DNA of 12,576 bases from positions 1 through 12,576 of the forward strand of contig JAZBPO010000271.1 of NCBI GenBank assembly GCA_036351675.1, in the 5' to 3' direction. Positions 1 through 6,847 of this stretch are shown here, one piece after another. A program made the position numbers and the translations under genes. The stretch is from JAZBPO01 sp036351675. Its GTDB lineage: Bacteria > Pseudomonadota > Gammaproteobacteria > Pseudomonadales > Azotimanducaceae. A model generated the notes under the pieces. The model made no database searches and had not been told where the DNA came from. It saw only the letters and a program-made list of their open reading frames with translations. Positions within the stretch are counted from its first letter, which is position 1, and each line of letters begins with the position of its first letter.

Positions 1-1
1 A

Positions 2-805
2 AGGAAATACCGCGTTCGAGGCGGAACCCTGATCGGGGGAGATCTGTTCGACTTCTGGGTAGGGCCGTTCTATGTCGGTTTCTTCGGAGTCACGACGATC
101 TTCTTCACGGTGGTGGGAACCGCGCTGATCCTGTACGGAGCGTCCCAGGGACCGACCTGGAACGTCTGGCAGATCAACATCGCACCACCCGACCTGTCCT
201 ACGGGTTGGCGCTCGCGCCACTCATGGAGGGCGGTCTCTGGCAGATCATCACCATCTGTGCGATCGGGGCCTTCGGTTCCTGGGCGCTCAGGGAGGTCGA
301 GATCTGCAACAAGCTGGGCATGGGCTACCACGTACCCATCGCCTTCGGTTTCGCGGTCTTCGCGTACGTGACCCTGGTGGTCTTCCGGCCGCTGCTCATG
401 GGCGCCTGGGGGCATGGCTTCCCCTACGGGATCCTCTCGCACCTCGACTGGGTCTCGAACGTCGGCTACCAGTACCTGCACTTCCACTACAACCCGGCGC
501 ACATGATCGCCATCACGTTCTTCTTCACGACCTGTCTGGCGCTCGCGCTGCACGGTTCGCTGATCCTCTCGGTCACGAACCCGAAGAAGGGTCAGCGCGT
601 GAAGGCGCCGGAACACGAGAACGCGTACTACCGCGACACCATCGGCTATTCGATCGGTTCTCTCGGCATCCACCGCCTGGGTCTGTTCCTGGCGCTGTCG
701 GCCGGCTTCTGGAGCGCCGTGTGCATCATCATCAGCGGACCGTTCTGGACCCGTGGTTGGCCCGAGTGGTGGAACTGGTGGCTCGAACTGCCCATCTGGA
801 GCTGA
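2..805 (+). CDS. pufL: Reaction centre L subunit, 5' end cut by window
   Basis: L subunit of the type-II photosynthetic reaction centre, an inner-membrane protein with five helices that binds the special pair, accessory bacteriochlorophyll, bacteriopheophytin and quinones. The frame is open from base 2 (RKYRVRGGT...), so only about 7 N-terminal residues are missing; 267 residues are present against about 274-280 for the family. Visible ligands are the accessory BChl His in LSHLDW, the special-pair His in FHYNPAHM, and the two iron-ligand histidines in ALALHG and LGIHRLG. The C-terminus GWPEWWNWWLELPIW is typical. The ATG at 110 is internal and should not be taken as the start. pufM follows after 14 bp with its Shine-Dalgarno overlapping this stop. 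The light-harvesting genes pufBA usually precede pufL and would lie upstream of the window. Identification is secure. Confidence 0.98.
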   Translation, partial: RKYRVRGGTLIGGDLFDFWVGPFYVGFFGVTTIFFTVVGTALILYGASQGPTWNVWQINIAPPDLSYGLALAPLMEGGLWQIITICAIGAFGSWALREVEICNKLGMGYHVPIAFGFAVFAYVTLVVFRPLLMGAWGHGFPYGILSHLDWVSNVGYQYLHFHYNPAHMIAITFFFTTCLALALHGSLILSVTNPKKGQRVKAPEHENAYYRDTIGYSIGSLGIHRLGLFLALSAGFWSAVCIIISGPFWTRGWPEWWNWWLELPIWS

Positions 806-819
806 GGAGGCACTGAACC

Positions 820-1791
820 ATGGCGTTGAACGAGTACCAATACATATTTACGCGCATCAGTGTCGAAGGCCCGCCCGCCGAGGTGCCCACGGAAACGGGT
901 ATCTGGGAGCGGGGCGATCAGCGCTGGCACAGTTGGCTGCTCAGCAAGATCGGTGACGCGCAGATCGGCCCCTTCTATCTGGGTGCGACCGGTCTCGCGT
1001 CACTCGTCTTCGGATTCGTGGCGATCGAGATCATCGGCCTGAACATGTGGGCGTCCGTCAACTGGGATCCGATCCAGTTCGTGCGCCAGCTGTTCTGGCT
1101 CGCGCTCGAGCCGCCATCGCCGGAGTACGGGCTGTCGCTCCCGCCGCTGAACGAGGGTGGCTGGTGGCTGCTGGCCGGCTTCTTCCTGACGGCCTCGATC
1201 CTGCTGTGGTGGTGGCGCATGTACAGCCGGGCGCGCGCGCTCGGCCTCGGCACGCACACGGCGTGGGCCTTCGCGGCCGCGATCTGGCTCTATCTGGTGC
1301 TGGGCTTCATCCGCCCGATCCTCATGGGATCCTGGTCCGAGGCGGTGCCCTTCGGCGTGTTCCCGCACCTGGACTGGACCGCGGCCTTCTCGCTCCGCTA
1401 CGGCAATCTCTTCTACAATCCGTTCCACATGCTCTCCATCGCCTTCCTCTACGGATCGGCACTGCTGTTCGCGATGCACGGCGGTACGGTGCTCGCGGTC
1501 GGTCGCTACGGTGGCGAGCGTGAGATCGAGCAGATCACCGATCGCGGCACGGCTTCCGAACGGGCGGCCCTGTTCTGGCGCTGGACCATGGGCTTCAACG
1601 CGACCATGGAATCCATCCATCGCTGGGCATGGTGGTTCGCGGTGCTCACGCCGCTCACGGGCGGAATCGGCATCCTGCTGACGGGCACGGTCGTCGACAA
1701 CTGGTACCTGTGGGCGGTCAAGCACGGCGTGGCTCCGGGCTATCCGGCGCTCATGCCCGAAGGGTCCGACCCGGCATTGGGAGCACCGTGA
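820..1791 (+). CDS. pufM: Reaction centre M subunit
   Basis: M subunit of the type-II reaction centre, partner of PufL; it holds half of the special pair and the non-haem iron/QA site. The protein is 323 residues, full length. Key residues line up with the Rhodobacter numbering plus one for Met: special-pair ligand H203 in NPFHM, iron ligands H220 (AMHGG), E235 (GGERE) and H267 (SIHRWAW). The accessory BChl His is in FPHLDW, and the Trp in FWRWTMGFN flanks the QA pocket. The start is supported by AGGAGG at 805-810, nine bases before the ATG. The stop shares one base with the pufC start (TGATG), which indicates translational coupling. As in species with a bound cytochrome, the C-terminus extends past the last helix (ending in ALGAP). 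No anomalies seen. Confidence 0.98.
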   Translation: MALNEYQYIFTRISVEGPPAEVPTETGIWERGDQRWHSWLLSKIGDAQIGPFYLGATGLASLVFGFVAIEIIGLNMWASVNWDPIQFVRQLFWLALEPPSPEYGLSLPPLNEGGWWLLAGFFLTASILLWWWRMYSRARALGLGTHTAWAFAAAIWLYLVLGFIRPILMGSWSEAVPFGVFPHLDWTAAFSLRYGNLFYNPFHMLSIAFLYGSALLFAMHGGTVLAVGRYGGEREIEQITDRGTASERAALFWRWTMGFNATMESIHRWAWWFAVLTPLTGGIGILLTGTVVDNWYLWAVKHGVAPGYPALMPEGSDPALGAP

Positions 1792-2879
1792 TGAGCATTC
1801 CTGGATCGATACTGAGAACGGGCATCCTCCTGCTCGCGGGCGCAGCGCTCGCGGGCTGCGAGCCGCCGACGGCGGAGAGCACCCAGAACGGCTACCGGGG
1901 CACGGGCATGCTGCAGGTGCAGCTGCCCTCCACGAAGGCCGAGCTCGAGGCGGCGAACGTCGCGCCGGAGGCGGCCACGCCGCCCCTGCCCGACACGCCG
2001 CCCTACGCGCGGGACATCTACGAGAACGTGGAGGTTCTCGGCGATCTCTCGATCGGCAACTTCAACCGCCTGATGGCGGCCATGACGGCCTGGGTCGCGC
2101 CCGAGCAGGGTTGCACCTACTGCCATGAAGCGGGCAATTTCGCCGCGGAAGGCATGTACACGAAGACCGTGTCTCGCCGCATGCTCCAGATGACGCAGCA
2201 CATCAACGAGAACTGGACCGACCACGTCCAGAACGTCGGGGTGACCTGCTATACCTGCCACCGTGGCATGAACGTGCCCCAGTACATCTGGTTCGAGGAT
2301 CCCGGTCCGAAGCGGGCGGCTCAGTTCGCCGGCTGGACCAACGACTCGAACGTCGCGGGACTGGAGAAGACGGCCTACTCGTCGCTGCCCTACGACGCCT
2401 TCGAGGAACTCCTCGTCGACGACGCCGAGATCCGCGTGATCTCGGACAACGAGCTACCGACGGATCACGTGGCCTCGATCCACGCCACGGAGAACACCTA
2501 TTCCCTGATGATGCACATGTCGGACGGGCTCGGTGTGAACTGCACCTTCTGTCACAACACCCGTGCCATGGGCAGCTGGGAGCAGAGCACGCCGCAGCGG
2601 GTCACGGCCTGGTACGGCATCCGCATGGCGCGTGACCTGAACGTCGACTGGCTGGATCCGCTCCAGCCCGTGTATCCGGACAACCGTCTCGGTCCCACGG
2701 GTGATGCGCCGAAGGCCAACTGCTCGACCTGCCACCAGGGCGTCAACAAGCCGCTCTACGGCGCCCCGATGGTCGACGACTATCCGTCCCTGCAGTCCAC
2801 CTCCACGGACGGCGCGCCGCTGTTCGAGGCACTGCATGGCGGCGCCGACTCCGAACTGGTCGCCTCGTCGGACGACTGA
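1791..2879 (+). CDS. pufC: Tetraheme reaction-centre cytochrome c, lipoprotein
   Basis: Tetraheme cytochrome subunit docked on the periplasmic face of the reaction centre, where it re-reduces the photo-oxidised special pair using soluble cytochrome c or HiPIP. The protein is 362 residues. A lipoprotein signal peptide ends in LAGC with the lipidation Cys at residue 23, the anchor known from the Blastochloris viridis subunit. Four CxxCH haem sites are intact: CTYCH at 108-112, CYTCH at 153-157, CTFCH at 251-255 and CSTCH at 311-315. Candidate axial Met ligands precede each pair (the MAAM segment before site 1, RRMLQM before site 2, MMHM before site 3). The two-plus-two repeat architecture is clear. 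TGGGAG at 1778-1783 is the ribosome site. It is the third gene of the puf operon and is followed by a GC hairpin. Confidence 0.97.
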   Translation: MSIPGSILRTGILLLAGAALAGCEPPTAESTQNGYRGTGMLQVQLPSTKAELEAANVAPEAATPPLPDTPPYARDIYENVEVLGDLSIGNFNRLMAAMTAWVAPEQGCTYCHEAGNFAAEGMYTKTVSRRMLQMTQHINENWTDHVQNVGVTCYTCHRGMNVPQYIWFEDPGPKRAAQFAGWTNDSNVAGLEKTAYSSLPYDAFEELLVDDAEIRVISDNELPTDHVASIHATENTYSLMMHMSDGLGVNCTFCHNTRAMGSWEQSTPQRVTAWYGIRMARDLNVDWLDPLQPVYPDNRLGPTGDAPKANCSTCHQGVNKPLYGAPMVDDYPSLQSTSTDGAPLFEALHGGADSELVASSDD

Positions 2880-2886
2880 TCTCCTG

Positions 2887-2916
2887 CCCTCCCTCGCGCC
2901 TCGGCGCGGGGGAGGG
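2887..2916 (+). terminator. Strong hairpin at the end of the puf operon
   Basis: Arm CCCTCCCTCGCGCC (2887-2900) and arm GGCGCGGGGGAGGG (2903-2916) pair over 13-14 bp with a single G-U wobble. The closing turn can form a CUCG tetraloop. It begins 7 bp after the pufC stop. No T-run follows (ATGGTAGT), so it may act as a 3' mRNA-stabilising or processing hairpin rather than a classical intrinsic terminator. It also faces the opposing membrane-gene pair, whose last stop is at 2969. The pairing is seen directly; the role is inferred from position. Confidence 0.6.
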
Positions 2917-2968
2917 ATGGTAGTACCCCAGCCGCTGTTCCCGCCCCAACCAGCCCTTCGACTTCGGA

Positions 2969-3250
2969 TCAGTCCGCGCGCAGCAGGCGCAGCGTCAGGT
3001 CCGTGCCGTGAGCGATGCCGCCCACGACCAGCCAGAACCCGATCATGAAGACGCCCTCACCGACGAGCGCGCTGCGCAGGGCGAGGGCGATGCTGCCGCC
3101 CGCGGCCGCGTTGGCGAGGAGCTGAGGCAGGGGCAGCCCGCGCCCCGTGCGCAGACGCCGCAGGCCCAGGACGACGATCTCGACGAGCAACACGAACATC
3201 ACCACCGTGACGATGGTGCCGTCGGCGATCCACCTCTCGAGGAGACTCAC
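2969..3250 (-). CDS. Small three-helix membrane protein, unknown function
   Basis: A 93-residue hydrophobic protein that I cannot name. The GTG start (3250-3248) overlaps the TGA stop of the upstream membrane gene as GTGA, which strongly favours this start over the longer antisense-like open frame reaching 3628. The protein begins as (M)SLLERWIADG. Three likely membrane helices fall at about residues 11-29, 42-60 and 65-82, with a short basic loop (LRRLRTGRGL) after the first and a charged C-terminal tail (HGTDLTLRLLRAD). The pattern PQLLANAAAGGSIALALR followed by a last helix ending in AHGTDL recalls small uncharacterised proteobacterial membrane proteins, but that is a memory-based impression. 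The overlap suggests it is made with, and possibly forms a complex with, the upstream DUF2306-like protein. Confidence 0.7.
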   Translation of the reverse strand: MSLLERWIADGTIVTVVMFVLLVEIVVLGLRRLRTGRGLPLPQLLANAAAGGSIALALRSALVGEGVFMIGFWLVVGGIAHGTDLTLRLLRAD

Positions 3251-3975
3251 GCCGCGACCGTCCGGCCGGCGAGCGCGCGGTCCTGCAGGATGATCCGGCG
3301 CCAGTACCAGAGGATCATGGCGAGGCCCGTGACCAGCGGGATGGCCCAGAGCACGGGCGACAGGGCGGCGGCTGGGAGCAGCCGCACCGCGCCGAAGGCC
3401 AGAAAGGCCGTGTAGACGGAGATTCCCGCGCCCACGAGACCCTTGACGTGTTCGAGTTGCCAGCCCACGCGCGAGGGCGCGCGGTGGATGAAGCGCAGAT
3501 TGGTGATGCTCGCGGCGATGCCGACGATGCTGATGCCCATCATCAGTACCTGATCGATCCGCCAGCCCTGCACCGCCGTGTTCACGGCGAGGACGAGCAG
3601 CACGTACTGCAGCGCCACGTTGCGCCACTCCCGATTGCCGGCGTGGTCGCGGCGATTGCGGATGCAGAGCAGGCCGTACCAGGCGAGGTTGATGGTGAGC
3701 ACTGCCAGGTAGAGCATCATCCAGCCGAAGATGCCGGTCACGAGGGCGGCATCGTCGAAGTGCGGATGGGTACCGAGCGGGTCCAGGAGCGTGCAGGTGC
3801 TGATGCCGATCGCGAAGCTGCCCGTGACGATCATGCAGCGGGCGAAGATGCGACCACCACGGACGTGATCGCGGCCGCCCTTGCGCGAGAAGATGGGCAC
3901 CCAGAAGACCACGATGCCCACGGCGCCTGCGCAGATGTGGCCCCAGAGGAAGAGATGGAAGAGGGTGTCGATCAT
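3247..3975 (-). CDS. Seven-helix membrane protein, DUF2306-like
   Basis: A 242-residue integral membrane protein of unknown function with about seven hydrophobic segments (roughly residues 5-27, 45-62, 77-103, 120-135, 139-160, 180-200, 208-226). The N-terminal block GHICAG...SRKGGRDHVRGGRIF and the later WQLEHVKG...YTAFLAFG resemble the DUF2306 pattern, in which conserved His residues sit at the ends of helices; H13, H37 and the His of LEHVKG match. Haem or quinone binding by such histidines is conceivable but unproven. The gene starts at the only nearby ATG (3975); no strong Shine-Dalgarno is seen. It is the first gene of a two-gene unit (GTGA overlap with the 93-aa gene), converges on puf and diverges from the P450 gene. 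It could be a photosynthesis accessory protein or an unrelated passenger in the cluster. Confidence 0.75.
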   Translation of the reverse strand: MIDTLFHLFLWGHICAGAVGIVVFWVPIFSRKGGRDHVRGGRIFARCMIVTGSFAIGISTCTLLDPLGTHPHFDDAALVTGIFGWMMLYLAVLTINLAWYGLLCIRNRRDHAGNREWRNVALQYVLLVLAVNTAVQGWRIDQVLMMGISIVGIAASITNLRFIHRAPSRVGWQLEHVKGLVGAGISVYTAFLAFGAVRLLPAAALSPVLWAIPLVTGLAMILWYWRRIILQDRALAGRTVAA

Positions 3976-4208
3976 GTCGCCGTCGTCCGCTTCGTCGCGT
4001 CTGCCCCTGCGGACAGCCCGGAGGCCGCCGCAGAGCGACGCCGTTGGTGTGCCTTCGGTCGCTGCTCGTGCTGCGTCGCGAATACGTCGCCAGGCCTCTT
4101 CTGCGATGCCCGGCGCGGGCTGACGCCGTTCAGCTCGCTGCGACCGTTCCGGTTTCTCGCGAATCGCATCTTGCCCGGATACGGTCTTCGATCAGATGAT
4201 CTGGGTCC

Positions 4209-5594
4209 ATGAAAACGCCTGATCTGCCGACCTTCGTCCCGCCCGGCCCGAAGCCGCTCTCTCCCGTCGTCGCCCTCGCGCGCACCGCGCTCGGCGACGA
4301 AGGGAATCTGCTGAGCCTGCTGCCCGCCGAGGCCTACCGCATGCCGATCGGACCCCTCGGCTGGTCCCGGCGCCAGACGGTGATCGTCAACGAGCCGGCG
4401 CTGGTGCGCGAGGTGCTCGTCGACGAGCAGGGCATCTTTCCGAAGAGTGATCTCATGGTGGACGCCACGGAGCCGCTCATCGGCGACGCCATGTTCGTCT
4501 CCTCCGGAGAACGCTGGCGGCGCCAGCGCGCCATGATCGACCCGGCCTTCTCGCACATGCGTGTGGGCCACGCCTTCGGGGAGATGGCTGCCGCCGTGGA
4601 CGCCTTCGAAGGGCGTCTCGACGCTGCGGCCGCGAGGGGCGACGACTTCTCCCTCGATCTCGCCATGAGTCAGCTCACCGCGGACGTGATCTGCCGCACC
4701 ATCTTCTCGACGGAGCTCGCGACGGACGCCTCGCAGGAAGTGTTCGAGTGCTTCGACGTCTTCGAGCGCGGCATCGGCCAGGTGAATCTCATGCGCCTGA
4801 TCTTCGCCCGCGCCTTCGCGAAGACGCCGCATGCGCCGGAGGTGCTCGATGCCTGTGCGCGCATCCGACGCCGTCTCGGCGATCTCGTCGACCCGCGGCT
4901 CGAGGGTCGCGTCGCCCACGACGACATCTGTGGTGCCGTGATCGCGGCGCGCGACGCGGAGACGGGTGCGGGTTTCTCGCGCGAGGAACTCATCGACCAG
5001 CTCGGCGTGTTCTTCCTGGCCGGTCACGAGACCACGGCGAGCGTGCTGACCTGGCTGTTCGCGCTGCTGGTCGAGCAGCCGGGCCTCGCCGCGGCGATTC
5101 GCGAGGAGGTGGACGAGGTGGTCGGGGACGGGCCCCTCAGCTTCGAACAGACCAAGCAGCTCCCCGTGCTGCGCGCGATCTTCCGTGAGACGGCGAGGCT
5201 CTATCCGCCGATCACGTTCCTGCCGCGGGTGGCCATGGAGAGGACACGTATCGGTGATCGCCGGATCCGCAGAGGGGCGCTGATCATGATCGCGCCCTGG
5301 ACGATCCATCGCCACGAGACGCTCTGGCGCGACCCGCATCGCTTCGACGCGGGCCGCTTCCTGCCGGGGTCCGAGGAGAAGATCGAATCCGGTGCCTACA
5401 TTCCCTTCGGCTACGGGCCGAGGATCTGCATCGGTGCCGCCTTCGCGACCGTGGAGAGCTGCCTGATCGTCGCGCGACTGGCGCGCCGCTACGACTTCGA
5501 ACGCGCGGACGACCGTGCCATCGAGCCGGTGGCGCGGCTCACGACGCGGCCGCGCCACGCACTGCGCCTGCGCGTGCGCCGCCGCTCCGCCTGA
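4209..5594 (+). CDS. Cytochrome P450 monooxygenase
   Basis: A complete 461-residue soluble bacterial cytochrome P450 (haem-thiolate monooxygenase). The N-terminus has a proline-rich PPGPKP segment and no membrane anchor. The I-helix oxygen-activation motif is AGHETT at residues 271-276, the K-helix ExxR is E327-R330, a PERF-like DPHRFDAGRF follows, and the haem loop FGYGPRICIG spans 400-409 with the thiolate ligand C407. All catalytic elements are intact. An in-frame TGA at 4197 fixes ATG 4209 as the first ATG; there is no Shine-Dalgarno. A weak TTGCCC/GATGAT pair (4171, 4195) would give a nearly leaderless message. No ferredoxin or reductase gene is adjacent. Position inside the cluster suggests a pigment or lipid substrate. 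CYP175/CYP97-type carotenoid hydroxylase and fatty-acid hydroxylase are the alternatives I would weigh, neither provable here. It converges on bchP with a 27-bp gap. Confidence 0.95.
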   Translation: MKTPDLPTFVPPGPKPLSPVVALARTALGDEGNLLSLLPAEAYRMPIGPLGWSRRQTVIVNEPALVREVLVDEQGIFPKSDLMVDATEPLIGDAMFVSSGERWRRQRAMIDPAFSHMRVGHAFGEMAAAVDAFEGRLDAAAARGDDFSLDLAMSQLTADVICRTIFSTELATDASQEVFECFDVFERGIGQVNLMRLIFARAFAKTPHAPEVLDACARIRRRLGDLVDPRLEGRVAHDDICGAVIAARDAETGAGFSREELIDQLGVFFLAGHETTASVLTWLFALLVEQPGLAAAIREEVDEVVGDGPLSFEQTKQLPVLRAIFRETARLYPPITFLPRVAMERTRIGDRRIRRGALIMIAPWTIHRHETLWRDPHRFDAGRFLPGSEEKIESGAYIPFGYGPRICIGAAFATVESCLIVARLARRYDFERADDRAIEPVARLTTRPRHALRLRVRRRSA

Positions 5595-5621
5595 CGCGGT
5601 CGGGCGGCGACGCACGGGGCC

Positions 5622-6821
5622 TCAGCTGGGCTTCACGACGCCCAGCAGGTGCTGCATGTCGCGCATGAAGATGCGCATGTGTGCACCGGGCTTCGCCTTC
5701 ACGAGTTCCTTGTTCATGTAGGCGGTCCAGGTCAGGTACTGGACGTCCGGATCGTCGCACATGGTCACGAAGCGCTCGCGCCGACCGTCCGAGGAGTACC
5801 AGAACTTCTGCAGCAGGCCGAGGACCCAGAACACGCGGCCGTGCTCGCGCATGAAGGCGCGGCGCGCGCGGCGCAGTTCCTTCACGCGGCCCGTCTCGAG
5901 GAATGCATCGGCGGCGGCGGCGGCGTGCTGGCCGCCGACCATGGCGTAGTAGATGCCCTCGCCGGAAGCGGGGGCGACGACGCCGGCGGCATCGCCCGCG
6001 AGTACCACGCAGCGATCGTCTTCCCAGCGCGGCAGAGGCTTGAGCGGGATCGGCGCGCCCTCGCGTCGCACGGTGCCGTCCTCGAGGCCGAGCTGCGCGC
6101 GCAGTTTCTCGACGCTGCGGCGGATCGGGAAGCCCTTCTCGGCCGTTCCGGTGCCGATGCTGATCACGTCACCGTGCGGGAACACCCAGGAGTAGAAGTC
6201 CGGGGACAGATCACCGCGGTAGTGGATGTCGCAGCGCGCGCCGTCGAAGTCCGGATCCTCCGGCGTCTGCACGATCTCGTGATAGGCGGCGACGAAGCGC
6301 CCCTCGTCCGAGCGTGGGACGCACTGCTTGGCGACCTTCGAGTTGGCGCCATCTGCCCCGACCACCACACGTGCCCGGACCGTGCGCGCCTCACCCGACT
6401 CCGCGTCCCGGTAGTGGACGAGGGCGCCGCTGCCGTTGCGCAGGTACTCGAGGCGCTCGAAGCGGCCATCGGCGCGTTCGGCACCGGCCATGCGGGCCCG
6501 TTCCCGCAGCCACTCGTCGAAGACCTCGCGATCGACCATGCCGACGTAGCCACCGTCGATGGGCATGTCCACCTCGCGCGCGGAGGGCGCGACGATGCGC
6601 GCCGACTTCGCCCGCGCCACGATCAGCTCGTCGGGAATGTCGAAATCGCGGATCAGCCGCGGTGGGATGGCGCCGCCACAGGGCTTGATGCGTCCCGGGC
6701 GATCGATGAGCAGCACGCTCTTGCGTGCGCGTGCGAGCTCGTGTGCTGCGGTCGCGCCGGCCGGTCCACCGCCGACCACGACTGCGTCGAAGCCCTGGAT
6801 ATCCTGCTGTCCTGCTTCCAT
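5622..6821 (-). CDS. bchP: Geranylgeranyl-(bacterio)chlorophyll reductase
   Basis: FAD-dependent reductase that saturates three double bonds of the geranylgeranyl tail of bacteriochlorophyll to give phytyl, the last step of bacteriochlorophyll a synthesis, at the membrane. The protein is 399 residues, the normal family length. The dinucleotide-binding fold starts at FDAVVVGGGPAG (GGGPAG at 17-22). The family segment KPCGGAIPP follows, and GDAAG (276-280) with the following ASGEGIYYAM forms the second FAD contact. The start is ATG 6821, supported by GGAGGGG at 6833-6827, five bases upstream; the frame stays open further 5' but overlaps pucC and is not coding there. It is the last gene of bchG-pucC-bchP, 26 bp after pucC. 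No idi gene follows, unlike in Rhodobacter; the P450 gene converges from the other side. Confidence 0.96.
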   Translation of the reverse strand: MEAGQQDIQGFDAVVVGGGPAGATAAHELARARKSVLLIDRPGRIKPCGGAIPPRLIRDFDIPDELIVARAKSARIVAPSAREVDMPIDGGYVGMVDREVFDEWLRERARMAGAERADGRFERLEYLRNGSGALVHYRDAESGEARTVRARVVVGADGANSKVAKQCVPRSDEGRFVAAYHEIVQTPEDPDFDGARCDIHYRGDLSPDFYSWVFPHGDVISIGTGTAEKGFPIRRSVEKLRAQLGLEDGTVRREGAPIPLKPLPRWEDDRCVVLAGDAAGVVAPASGEGIYYAMVGGQHAAAAADAFLETGRVKELRRARRAFMREHGRVFWVLGLLQKFWYSSDGRRERFVTMCDDPDVQYLTWTAYMNKELVKAKPGAHMRIFMRDMQHLLGVVKPS

Positions 6822-6847
6822 CGGTACCCCTCCGTTGCCCGTTCGGT

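Noticed and set aside
460..520. PufL reads YLHFHYNPAH, with His where R. sphaeroides has Asn
   Set aside because: As I recall, this His is common among proteobacterial PufL sequences and not a special-pair ligand change.
3251..3628. N-terminal extension of the 93-aa membrane protein
   Set aside because: The extra residues are Arg/His/Gly-rich and lie inside the DUF2306-like gene in another frame; the GTGA overlap start is far better supported.
3985..4014. GTCCGC ... GCGGAC inverted repeat upstream of the DUF2306-like gene
   Set aside because: Only 6 bp with an 18-base spacer in GC-rich DNA; expected by chance and without a matching known site.
3972..5615. Long open frame (547 codons) antisense to the P450 gene
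   Set aside because: His/Arg/Glu-rich, low-complexity translation typical of the reverse strand of a GC-rich gene. It covers a gene with intact P450 motifs and extends through the intergenic region.
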